64,000 nt of DNA from Poindextera sp041691315 (GTDB lineage Bacteria; Pseudomonadota; Alphaproteobacteria; Caulobacterales; Caulobacteraceae). Shown here piece after piece: positions 17,371 through 25,441 of the stretch. How positions within the stretch are numbered: position 1 is the first letter of the stretch; each line of letters opens with the position of its first letter. The stretch is taken from NCBI GenBank assembly GCA_041691315.1, contig JBEPUW010000008.1:1-64000 (forward strand), read 5' to 3'. The notes below the pieces were generated by a model. It saw only the letters and a program-made list of their open reading frames with translations. It searched no databases and was not told the origin of the DNA. A program made the position numbers and the translations under genes.

Positions 17371-18711
17371 TCATCCTCCGAGCGCCTTGAAGACTTCGAC
17401 TTCCGCAAAAGCCTGGTCGCGAAGGGCCCCGGCCAGGGCCTGGTCTGCGCTCGCCTGGGCCGATTGCGCCTGCAGGAGGTCCAATAGTCCTCCTCCGCCG
17501 TCGCGGTAGCGTCTTTGCGCAATGCCAAACGCCTCGGCCGTCCGGTCGCGCGCGAGCGTGAGCCTGTCGACGTGCTCGCGGTCGTTGGCATAGGTGACAA
17601 GCGTGCTTTTGGTTTCTTCAAGTGCATTCAGAATGGTCCCGTCGAAGTCCGCCAAGGCCTCCGCAGCGACCGCCCTGGATTGGCGCACCTTGGCGCGGGC
17701 GATGCTGGGGATGGGTATGGACCACGAAATGAGCGGTCCGTAGCTGAACGTCAGCCCCGATGCGCCGGGCGCGCCACCGCCGGACAACGACTGCGCCGAT
17801 GCGCCTATGGCGATGGTGGGATAGAGGTCTGAGATCGCGACGCGGATATCGGCTGTGCGGGCCGCGAGGCGCTGTTCAGCCACCCGGACATCGGGCCGAC
17901 GCCGTATCCGGCTGGTCACGTCGCCGGACGGAAAGCTGTCCTTCAGCGTGGGCGCAGCCTGGCACAGCACAGAGCGCTCGACTTCGCCGGCATCCTGCGC
18001 CGTCAAGGTCGCTAGGCGGTTGATCGCGGTGCTTTGCTGGGATTCCAATGGCGGGAGCGCCGCGTGGGCGACGGCCAGCGCGGCCGCGGACCGTGTCAGG
18101 TCGAATCTCGAAGCGCCCCCCGCGCGCTCCTGGGCCGCTACGATCCGGTCGGACGCTTCAGCGGCCGCCACCGTGCGGTGGGCGGCGGCCAATTCGACAG
18201 CGCTTCCGCAGGCGTCGAAATAGGCTCGCGCCGTGTCTGCGGCCACAGTGCGCTCGGTGTCGTCGACTGCGGCCACGGCGGCGGCGTCATCCGCCGTCGC
18301 GGCCGCGACCCGCCCGCGTAAGCCGCCGAACAGGTTCAGGTTCAAGGAAGCGGTGATCGCCGCTAGATTCGACCAGCCGGTGGGGCCTCCGGCGAAGGCG
18401 CGTCCATTGCTGGTCGAATTGGAAATCGTGGCCGTGGGGGCCCACCCTCCCAGGACCTGAGCCAGCGTGGCGTCCGCCTGCGCGCGCCGCGCCACCGCCG
18501 CCCGGAGCGTGGCGTTCTTGGACAGGGCGGCGCCTTCGAACTGCTCCAGCGCGGCGTCCCGGTATCCGCGCCACCACTGCGATGCTTGTTGGCCCGGCGG
18601 CGCCCCTGGGACGGCCAAGGCTTGGGCTCTTGCCCCTCCGAAGGATGGCCACAGCAGGATCGTGACGGCCGCGCCAAGCGCGGCTTGTCTGTGGACTGGT
18701 CGGTCGATCAC
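17371..18711 (-). CDS. Outer-membrane efflux channel (TolC/NodT family)
   Basis: 446 aa from a GTG at 18711 with GGAG 5 bases upstream; the frame stays open to 18873 without a better start. A signal peptide (HRQAALGAAVTILLWPSFGGARAQA) is followed by two outer-membrane-efflux repeats rich in alanine coiled coil. The second repeat holds RRRPDVRVAEQRLAARTADI, the hallmark of the NodT group. It converges on the MacAB-like operon and is the obvious third component of that pump, but it has its own promoter. Confidence 0.92.
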   Translation of the reverse strand: MIDRPVHRQAALGAAVTILLWPSFGGARAQALAVPGAPPGQQASQWWRGYRDAALEQFEGAALSKNATLRAAVARRAQADATLAQVLGGWAPTATISNSTSNGRAFAGGPTGWSNLAAITASLNLNLFGGLRGRVAAATADDAAAVAAVDDTERTVAADTARAYFDACGSAVELAAAHRTVAAAEASDRIVAAQERAGGASRFDLTRSAAALAVAHAALPPLESQQSTAINRLATLTAQDAGEVERSVLCQAAPTLKDSFPSGDVTSRIRRRPDVRVAEQRLAARTADIRVAISDLYPTIAIGASAQSLSGGGAPGASGLTFSYGPLISWSIPIPSIARAKVRQSRAVAAEALADFDGTILNALEETKSTLVTYANDREHVDRLTLARDRTAEAFGIAQRRYRDGGGGLLDLLQAQSAQASADQALAGALRDQAFAEVEVFKALGG

Positions 18712-18757
18712 GGCGTCTCCGATCAACGTGGGGCCACCCGGAGTGGGCCGCCGGTCA

Positions 18758-18788
18758 CGCTGCCCCCTATAGTGCGGTACAGAGTCAA
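18758..18788 (-). promoter_or_regulatory. Possible MerR-type promoter of the outer-membrane efflux gene
   Basis: On the minus strand TTGACT (18788-18783) abuts the imperfect dyad CTGTACCGCACTATAG (18782-18767). The left half matches the mer-like operator at 25174-25189. The -10 expected at 19 bp spacing (gcagcg) is poor. The start codon lies about 45 bases downstream. I saw no gene in the remaining bases between 18712 and 19059. Confidence 0.35.
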
Positions 18789-19059
18789 CGACGGGTCGGA
18801 GGGAAGGCTCGCCGTGGACCCTCACCCGCGCGCCGCCCTTCTCAAGGTCCGACATCCAGGAGGGACGGTGCACGACCTGAGCCTCGCGGCCTCACAGTAG
18901 CGATGCCAAGCGCAATATTCGCCCTTGCAGGCGCGACCAGCTATTGCCGCGAGCCTGGGAGGTCTCGATGGATTGGTCGGCCGCTCCCAAGCTTTGAGAG
19001 CGAGTCCGTGAATATTTCGCTGGCACCACCGGCGGACCGGAGAGGCAAATGCGCCTGAG

Positions 19060-19584
19060 ATGACCAATGCACTGGTAACCCTCGGGGACCGAGTCGGTTT
19101 GCGCAGGATTGTATCGTCGGACCTGATTGCTTGCGCCCGATTCCCGTTCAGTCTGTCGAGCAGTGAAGCCCTGACTGAACTTCCGCAACTTCGTCGCGCA
19201 TTCGCGGAAACCGGCTTCTGGACCCCGAATGGCGGCGCCCTGGCGATCGTGGCCAGGCGGGGTGAGCGGCTGGTGGGAACCGTACAATTCTGCCGGTCCA
19301 ACCCCGTCATCCAGGGCTATGAGATCGGTTATCTGCTTCATGATCAGACCGATCGAGGACAGGGTTATGCGTCCCAGGCTCTGAGACTCTTCACGGAGTT
19401 GCTTTTTGCTGAGCGACCGGCTTGCCACCGCCTCCAGCTCATCATCGATACCGCCAACACCGCGTCATGGCGTTTGGCCGAAGCCTGTGGCTACCAGCGC
19501 GAGGGCGTCTTACGCAACGCCGGCTTCAATGCCCATGACCCGGAGGATTGCTTCATCTATTCGCGAGTTCGCAGGGATCGATAG
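19060..19584 (+). CDS. GNAT-family N-acetyltransferase (RimJ/RimL-like)
   Basis: 174 aa. The acetyl-CoA site reads HDQTDRGQGYASQAL (Q/R-x-x-G-x-G/A type). The later NTASWRLAEACGYQREGVLRNA is typical of RimJ/RimL-type enzymes, which acetylate protein N-termini or small amines. The 3' end overlaps the convergent LytTR regulator by 28 bases. The substrate is not determinable. Confidence 0.9.
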   Translation: MTNALVTLGDRVGLRRIVSSDLIACARFPFSLSSSEALTELPQLRRAFAETGFWTPNGGALAIVARRGERLVGTVQFCRSNPVIQGYEIGYLLHDQTDRGQGYASQALRLFTELLFAERPACHRLQLIIDTANTASWRLAEACGYQREGVLRNAGFNAHDPEDCFIYSRVRRDR

Positions 19585-20357
19585 CGATCATCCTCGCGAG
19601 CCGTTAGCGCGCATTGGATCGCGCTGCGAACGCTCGGGACATACCGTCGGCCGACCGGCGCCAGGACCGCCGCGCCGGTCACGAGCTGGATCTGGCCGCT
19701 CGAAAGCCGAAGAATACGTTCCACGGCGTCCAGGCGAACGATGGCTGAGCGGTGGATGCGCAGGAATCCCACCGCGGTGAGCTTGCCCGCAAGCTGGCCC
19801 AGGGGCTCGCTACAAAGGAAGTTTTGCGAGCCGACATGAATGCGCGAGAAGTCGCGTTCTGCGGCGATCCAGTCGATTGCGCCCACGGACACCCTTCGCC
19901 GCCCCCCGCGATCTGACACCCAGATATCCTTCATTGGTGGGGCCGTCAGCGGATCGGCAGCTCTTCCGGCCTCCGCGTTCGCTCGATCGCAATATTGAAC
20001 GGCGCGGGTCAGCGCCTGCTGGAAACGCGCAACACTGAATGGCTTCAACAGATAGTCGATGGCGGCGACGTCGAACGCTTCGCGCGCGAACTGCTCGTGG
20101 GCGGTGATGAACACGAACGCCCGCTGCCCGGGGTTGGCGCTGGCCGCCGCACACACTTCGAGCCCGCTCAATCCAGGCATCTGAATGTCGAGCAAGACGA
20201 TGTTCGGGGAAAGGGATTCGATCAGGGATTTTGCGGAAGCGCCGTCCTGCGCCTGACCCACTAGAACCACGTCGCTGACGGCACGCAGCGCCAGCTCCAT
20301 ACGTCGCCGGCCAAGCGGTTCATCATCGGCGATGAGGACCGTCCACCGCGGCGTCAC
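19557..20357 (-). CDS. LytTR-family response regulator
   Basis: 266 aa from the GTG at 20357, which lies in the kinase stop (GTGA). The receiver domain has DDEP at 11-14 and phospho-aspartate D57 (VLLDIQMPG), followed by FITAHEQFAREAFDVAAIDYLLKPF. The C-terminal LytTR DNA-binding domain (about 155-250) shows WIAAERDFSRIH and FLRIHRSAIV. It pairs with the upstream kinase in one transcript. The likely target is nearby, perhaps the divergent gene at 21607. Confidence 0.93.
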   Translation of the reverse strand: MTPRWTVLIADDEPLGRRRMELALRAVSDVVLVGQAQDGASAKSLIESLSPNIVLLDIQMPGLSGLEVCAAASANPGQRAFVFITAHEQFAREAFDVAAIDYLLKPFSVARFQQALTRAVQYCDRANAEAGRAADPLTAPPMKDIWVSDRGGRRRVSVGAIDWIAAERDFSRIHVGSQNFLCSEPLGQLAGKLTAVGFLRIHRSAIVRLDAVERILRLSSGQIQLVTGAAVLAPVGRRYVPSVRSAIQCALTAREDDRYRSLRTRE

Positions 20358-21403
20358 ACGAACTCCAGGGGCATTGTCAATCGCACGCGAAAGCCGTGGG
20401 GCCGCAGCTGTTCGCAATGAAGCTCCCCAGACGCTCCGTAGAGCGCGGCAAGCCGCGCCCGGACGTTGGTGAGGCCAACACCCAACCCCACCGCGCCGGT
20501 GGGTGGCAAGCCCAGGCCGGTGTCCTCGACCGAAATCTGCAGGCGCCCCATCGTTTCCGTGGCGACGATCGCGACGCGGACCAGCGCTGTCGTGGGCGCG
20601 ACCGCATACTTCACGGCGTTCTCGACGAGTGGCTGCAGGATCAGACTCGGCACCAGCGCGCCGGCCAGCCGCTCAGGGATCTCGGCGGCGAACACAAAAC
20701 GCTCGCCGAACCGGACGCGCTCGATCGACAGATAGAGGTCTTGCGCTTCGATCTCCTGTTGCAGCGTGACCTTGTCCTGCAGTCCATGCTCCAGCGAAAA
20801 CCTGACGAAGCCGGAAACCGAAAGCACGACCTGTTCGGCGAGGTCGTTCTTCCGATCCATGATCAGCGTCGCGACCGCGTTCAGGGTGTTGAACAGGAAG
20901 TGGGGGTTGATCTGATACCGCAGCATCGAGTTCTGCGCCTGGAGCGCTGTCGCCGCCGCGTTCGCTGAGTGGATTTTCTGGGCATAGAGCTGCCGGCTGA
21001 GGGTCGCGAAAAAGTAGGCTCCCGCCCAAGCCAGGTAGATGAAGAGAACGAACGCAGTATCGGCGATGGCGAAAAGCAGAGCCTGGTCCGGATGCACGGG
21101 TGGGCGCTCAAGGTTCAGCAACAGCGCATAGTCGATGAGGCCTGTTTGGATATCGGCCACAAGAAGCAGGCCGCCGCAGAGGAGGAGCTGGCGCGGCAAC
21201 GACATGGCGCTGATCCGGCCAAGGACCGCCGCTATCACCAGGCATGCCGCAGCGCCCTCCGAAAACAACCCCGCGCGCGGCGGCAGCGCCTGCCACATGT
21301 GCTCCACCCCCTCGCGCAACGAGACGCCCGTCTCGAGCAGCAAGGCGAATAGCCACAGCGCCGCTGTGGCGAGCAGGATTGAGGGCCAGCCCTTAGCGAT
21401 CAC
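20354..21403 (-). CDS. LytS/YehU-type sensor histidine kinase
   Basis: 349 aa with a GTG start. Four hydrophobic helices lie in residues about 8-135. The His_kinase domain has QINPHFLFNTLNAVATLI, where the histidine is the phospho-acceptor. The HATPase segment shows LILQPLVENAVKYAV and GVGLTNVRARLAALYG. This is the standard partner of LytTR regulators. The signal is unknown. It is divergent from a secreted protein gene at 21607. Confidence 0.93.
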   Translation of the reverse strand: MIAKGWPSILLATAALWLFALLLETGVSLREGVEHMWQALPPRAGLFSEGAAACLVIAAVLGRISAMSLPRQLLLCGGLLLVADIQTGLIDYALLLNLERPPVHPDQALLFAIADTAFVLFIYLAWAGAYFFATLSRQLYAQKIHSANAAATALQAQNSMLRYQINPHFLFNTLNAVATLIMDRKNDLAEQVVLSVSGFVRFSLEHGLQDKVTLQQEIEAQDLYLSIERVRFGERFVFAAEIPERLAGALVPSLILQPLVENAVKYAVAPTTALVRVAIVATETMGRLQISVEDTGLGLPPTGAVGLGVGLTNVRARLAALYGASGELHCEQLRPHGFRVRLTMPLEFV

Positions 21404-21606
21404 AGTAAACCAGCATCGAGGTTCCTCTCATCAGATTGTCTGCGCGCCTCTGGGAATAGACCAGTCCGCTTGTCGAGATTTCACCGCCGTTCGTCGACCG
21501 AGAAGGGCGCCCCGCGACGACCGGTCCCTATATGACCGCCCGGTGTTCGAGCGGCGCTGTCACGACTTCGCGCTCTGAGCGTTTTGCCGCTTAACTGAGG
21601 GACCCT

Positions 21607-22419
21607 ATGAAGCTGCGATTGTTCTGCATTCTCCCTGTCGCCCTGACTCTATTCACCTCGATGGCGCAGGCCGGCGCGCAACCGGACTCGTCCACCAAGG
21701 TCGATACAATCCAGGTCGGCGAACAGCTGCCGCGCGCTGCGCTGCTCAAGCCGGGGGTGCACCGCTACGCGCGCTATATGATCAACGGCGACAGCCGGGT
21801 GCTGATGGACCTCTGGACCCGGCAGCTTTCCTACGAAGAGCAGAACGGCAGGCGCGTCATGCGCATCCGCCAACGCTGGGACGCGGCGGACAAGTCCTAC
21901 GTGGCGCTCTTCGATCAAACGTTCGAACCTGGGACCTTCCGTCCGCTAGGCCAGATTCAGACGGTCACACGCGGCGGTGCGAGCAAATCGCTTTCGGTCA
22001 CGATCGCGGACGGCAAGGTCGACTCCACCGGCGATGGCGGGCCGGAGGCGGCCAAACCGCTGCACAAGGCTTTCGGCACGACCTTCTATAACTGGCACAC
22101 CGATATGGAGCTGCTCCAGGCGCTTCCACTGGGGAAGGGCTATGCCGCTTCCATTCCGTTTTATGATGTCGGCTTAGATCCCCCGGCGCGTTACATCTAC
22201 AAGGTGGCGGGCGAGGAGGTTCTCCCCGCTGCGGATGGCGCGTCGATCAAGTGCTGGCTCGTGCTGTTCCAGGAGAAGCCGACTGAGCCGGTCGTTCGCT
22301 TCTGGTTCTCCGAGCGGAACCAAGTCCTCATACGGGAGGAAACCAAGATTCCGGGTCAAGGAACCTTGGTGAAGACCCTCCTCAATGCCGAGGCGGAGGA
22401 TTCGCCGCCGGCAGCGTAG
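21607..22419 (+). CDS. Periplasmic protein of unknown function (DUF3108-like)
   Basis: 270 aa. A clear signal peptide (LRLFCILPVALTLFTSMAQA) is followed by a beta-rich domain with SYEEQNGRRVMRIRQRWD and FGTTFYNWHTDMELLQALPL, which resembles DUF3108-type periplasmic proteins. It is divergent from the LytS/LytTR pair, about 200 bases away, and may be a target. The function is unknown. Confidence 0.7.
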   Translation: MKLRLFCILPVALTLFTSMAQAGAQPDSSTKVDTIQVGEQLPRAALLKPGVHRYARYMINGDSRVLMDLWTRQLSYEEQNGRRVMRIRQRWDAADKSYVALFDQTFEPGTFRPLGQIQTVTRGGASKSLSVTIADGKVDSTGDGGPEAAKPLHKAFGTTFYNWHTDMELLQALPLGKGYAASIPFYDVGLDPPARYIYKVAGEEVLPAADGASIKCWLVLFQEKPTEPVVRFWFSERNQVLIREETKIPGQGTLVKTLLNAEAEDSPPAA

Positions 22420-22520
22420 TTTTCGCCCAGAGCTGGCCGCCTTCGACGCTTCGACGGGTGAACGCTGTCGAGATCGCGGAAGTCGTGTCGGGAGTTGCCA
22501 GTGCGGCATGCACTCCGTCG

Positions 22521-23126
22521 CTACTTCTTTTCGAACTCGACCTCGAACAGAACGTCCACATCGTCGCCAGTGAACTGGTTCAGGACGAAGTTGCCGACGC
22601 CGAAATCGGACCGCTTGATCTGAGTTGACCCGGAAAAGCCCAACCGCGTCCCCAGCGGGGTGATCCCACGCCCCGCGCCATCGAAGGTGACGTCGAGCGT
22701 CACCGGCTTGGTCACCCCGTGAAAGGTCAGGTCTCCGGTCATGGTTCCCTTGCCGTCGGCGCCGCCTTGCAGCCCGGTGGAGACGAAGGTGATGGTCGGG
22801 TATTTGTCGGCCTCGAAGTAGCCGGCGATCTGCTTGTTGAAGGCGGCGTCGTTGGTGTCGATGGACCTCGGATCGACGGTGATCGTGGCCTTGGTCGCGG
22901 TCCAGCTGGCCGGGTCGTAGGTGAAGCCGCCGTCCAGGCCGTTGAAGCGCATGGTGTAGTGCGAGAAGCCCATGTGGACGATCTTCACCGTCAGGCTCGC
23001 GTGCCGCTTGTCCAGCACATAGGTCCCGGCGGGGACCTTGGCCGGATCCTGGGTCGAGGGGTTGGCGAGGGCCGGCGCAGCGAACGCGAATAGCAGGACA
23101 AGCGCCCCGGCGAACCAGCGGATCAT
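22521..23126 (-). CDS. YceI-family periplasmic lipid-binding protein
   Basis: 201 aa from the ATG at 23126, preceded by GGAGGG; a longer frame exists but has no leader. A signal peptide (FAGALVLLFAFAAPALA) is followed by GTYVLDKRHASLTVKIVHMGFSHY and TGDLTFHGVTKPV, the core of the YceI lipocalin-like fold that binds isoprenoid chains. It is monocistronic and convergent with the gene ending at 22419. Confidence 0.93.
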   Translation of the reverse strand: MIRWFAGALVLLFAFAAPALANPSTQDPAKVPAGTYVLDKRHASLTVKIVHMGFSHYTMRFNGLDGGFTYDPASWTATKATITVDPRSIDTNDAAFNKQIAGYFEADKYPTITFVSTGLQGGADGKGTMTGDLTFHGVTKPVTLDVTFDGAGRGITPLGTRLGFSGSTQIKRSDFGVGNFVLNQFTGDDVDVLFEVEFEKK

Positions 23127-23324
23127 TGTTACCCTCCAATTGGAAAGACGGAGGTCACGGACAATGGTGACCGAGACCGATGATGATGATGGGCTTCGCA
23201 CGTTGACTGAGGAGCTGCGCCCTCGAGACTCGCGCGGAAGATTCCGGCGAGATCAGGTTCCCAATCGGCCGAGCCACAGCGTCGGCGTCAGCTCTACTCG
23301 ACCCCGCCGACGGGACACGCCGCT

Positions 23325-23984
23325 TCAGCTCGCGGGCGGCTGACCGTTCTCCCCAACGATGACGGCGCGCGCGACCAAGGCTCCATCGGCGGACTGTCCT
23401 GCGCGGACCTGTACGGCGATGCCAGGTTTGATTTGGGCGCGGTCGACAAGACTCATTTCGCGGATCGTCACGCCGGCCGGAAGGACGATGTGGCGTACGC
23501 CCTGGCCGCCCTTGCCGCCGTACGTGACGTCCATCTCCCGCCCGCGAGGGGTCGAGACGACCTCGGCCGAGACCGTGCCGCTGGTCATCATGGTCCCGGG
23601 CGCCTCGCCCGCCATCGGGCTGTGGCCTTCGCCGAGGCCTTTCAACGCAGGCGCGAAGACCCGGAACTCCTTCGACACGCCGCTTCCGTCGGGTTGGCTG
23701 ACGTTGGCGGTCACCACGAAGCTGCCGGGCTTGATGGCGGTGGCGTCGATCTTCGTCAGCCGGAGGAAGCGCGCGTCGTCAGCGACGGTGTAGCTGGTGA
23801 CCACGCCATGGGCGTTCGTCACCCTCAGCACCTTGCCGCCGAAGGCGACGACTGTCCCGTCCATGGGCGCTGCCGGTCTGAATGCGCTCGCGGCGGGCGG
23901 CGACACAGGTTGAGACCAGGCCGGTCCGCCAACCAGGCCCGCGCCAGAGGCGGCCGCAAGAACCGCAAGAAGAAGTGGTCGCAT
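23325..23984 (-). CDS. Secreted protein of unknown function
   Basis: 219 aa from the ATG at 23984 with GGAG upstream. The signal peptide ends near GGPAWSQ. The mature protein has a repeated beta pattern (GTVVAFGGKVLRVTNAHGVVTSY, IKPGSFVVTANV, IKPGIAVQVRAGQSADGALVARAV) like DUF5666-type or OB-like modules. It lies 93 bases downstream of the MerR gene on the same strand and could be part of that transcript. Confidence 0.6.
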   Translation of the reverse strand: MRPLLLAVLAAASGAGLVGGPAWSQPVSPPAASAFRPAAPMDGTVVAFGGKVLRVTNAHGVVTSYTVADDARFLRLTKIDATAIKPGSFVVTANVSQPDGSGVSKEFRVFAPALKGLGEGHSPMAGEAPGTMMTSGTVSAEVVSTPRGREMDVTYGGKGGQGVRHIVLPAGVTIREMSLVDRAQIKPGIAVQVRAGQSADGALVARAVIVGENGQPPAS

Positions 23985-24077
23985 AGGAATCTCCGGGGAT
24001 GTGGGGACGGTCTTATGACGTGGATTTGGCAACGAGTTTCGTGGCTGGAACTAAGCACACAAGTCAGCGGCCCGATC

Positions 24078-24527
24078 TCATTGACGTGCCGGCGGCCGCG
24101 GTTCGGAAAGCGGTGCGGCATGTCTCAATCCTGCCAGGATAGGGCAAGGCAGATCTCTACTGCGTGCGGCGCAGCTGGTGAGAAACGCTTCCAGCTGAGC
24201 TTCCAGGCTTTGCAGGGTTGCAAGCTCGGCGCGTGCTGCGGCGAGCTTCACCTCGATGGTCTCGCGCACGGCCTGGCAGAAGTTGCTTTGGGTTTCGCGA
24301 GATCGCAGCAGGAGTTGTTCGATCTCCTTGAGCGTCAACCCCAGGCTCTGCGCCAGCCGCACATAGCGGAGCAGCCGCACCGCGTCGTCCTCATAGTGGC
24401 GATAACCGCCCTCCGACGGGCGGCTTGGCTGCTCCAGCAGTCCCCTTCGTTCATAGAAGCGGATCGTCTCGACCCCAACGCCGGCTTCCTTAGCCAGTCG
24501 GCCGATCGTTCGACGTTGCGCCTTCAA
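24078..24527 (-). CDS. MerR-type regulator retaining all three mercury-binding cysteines
   Basis: 149 aa from a TTG at 24527, 7 bases after GAGGAGG; the frame extends to 24581 without a ribosome site. The DNA-binding domain reads TIGRLAKEAGVGVETIRFYERRGLL. Cysteines C84, C119 and C128 show spacing 35 and 9, exactly that of C82/C117/C126 in Tn501 MerR. The C-x8-CPIL end matches the mercury-binding loop (family knowledge). No merT, merP or merA is present. A mer-like operator lies upstream of the preceding gene on the same strand. Confidence 0.85.
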   Translation of the reverse strand: MKAQRRTIGRLAKEAGVGVETIRFYERRGLLEQPSRPSEGGYRHYEDDAVRLLRYVRLAQSLGLTLKEIEQLLLRSRETQSNFCQAVRETIEVKLAAARAELATLQSLEAQLEAFLTSCAARSRDLPCPILAGLRHAAPLSEPRPPARQ

Positions 24528-24636
24528 AAGCGATCCTCCTCTACACGGTTCCATTCCACCGTCGCCATCTCTCACCTTCAAAACGACTCGCTAGATTGGC
24601 GCGGTTACAGTGGCTCCATTGAGACCCCAGGCCGTC

Positions 24637-25125
24637 TCAGGGCGTGATGTTGGTCGCGCTTTCCTGCTCACGAAGCACGCTTGCGCGCCAACCGGCGGGC
24701 GTTTTCACAACCACGGCGGTGGCGATGCCGCCCTCAAGCGGAATCGTTTCACCCGTTGGCTTATGGGCGCCTGTGATGGTCCACTCGCCATCGACGACGA
24801 CCACGCCCGGTGCGATCTTGCGGATGGCTCTGGGCTTGAAGGTGGCGGTGCTGCCAGCGTAGCCCGCCGCGAAAGCTCGAGCGTAGAAGGCCTGAATTTC
24901 CTTAGGGCCGCGCGCGTGAAAGCCGGTCGGGTTGATGAAATCGCCGTCAGCAGCATAGTTGGCCCCGATTGCCGCTGCGTCGGCTCTGTTCCACGCGCCG
25001 ATATAGCCTTCCTGGATGACGCGGATGGCCGCTGCGTCCTCGGTGTCGGGCGCGGCGAAGGCGGCGGGCGTTATGGAGACGCTCAGAAGCGTCGCCAGGG
25101 CGACGGACAGAAATCGATGTTTCAT
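24637..25125 (-). CDS. Secreted SnoaL/SgcJ-like (NTF2-fold) protein
   Basis: 162 aa. The signal peptide (FLSVALATLLSVSITPAAFA) is followed by an NTF2-like cone domain: AAIRVIQEGYIGAWNRADAA, YAADGDFINPTG, IQAFYARAF and VVDGEWTITG. SgcJ/EcaC-type proteins are small ligand-binding folds or enzymes. It lies about 40 bases downstream of a mer-like promoter and 109 bases upstream of the MerR gene, so it is probably the first gene of the MerR-controlled transcript. Confidence 0.85.
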   Translation of the reverse strand: MKHRFLSVALATLLSVSITPAAFAAPDTEDAAAIRVIQEGYIGAWNRADAAAIGANYAADGDFINPTGFHARGPKEIQAFYARAFAAGYAGSTATFKPRAIRKIAPGVVVVDGEWTITGAHKPTGETIPLEGGIATAVVVKTPAGWRASVLREQESATNITP

Positions 25126-25164
25126 TTGGTGTTCCTGCGAAGAATTGGCGGAGGTGCAGGCCCC

Positions 25165-25195
25165 TTCTACGGGCCGTACCGCAGTACGGAGTCAA
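25165..25195 (-). promoter_or_regulatory. mer-like operator-promoter
   Basis: On the minus strand TTGACT (25195-25190) abuts the perfect dyad CCGTAC-TGCG-GTACGG (25189-25174). A weak -10 (gtagaa) follows after a 19-bp spacer. The -35 plus dyad closely match the mercury operator of Tn501 (family knowledge). Transcription would run left into the SnoaL-like gene. The remaining bases up to 25441 hold no gene that I can see. Confidence 0.7.
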
Positions 25196-25441
25196 TAGAC
25201 CCATTGCGACCTGTGACGCCTCACCTTCCCCTACTCGCCAAGGCTCTTTTTCGGTGCGCTCAAGCCAGCTGGTCGCTTCAGTCAACGCCCCCCGGATCCG
25301 CCTGCGCCCACAACCCCGGGATCGCATCGCCGTTCCTCATTCAACAGCGAAACATCAGCCGGGCGCCAGGGATTGGGACAAGCGGAGGCCGACCAGGGAC
25401 GAGGCGTGCGGCGCCGAACCGACCGAGCCTTAGATCGGTCT

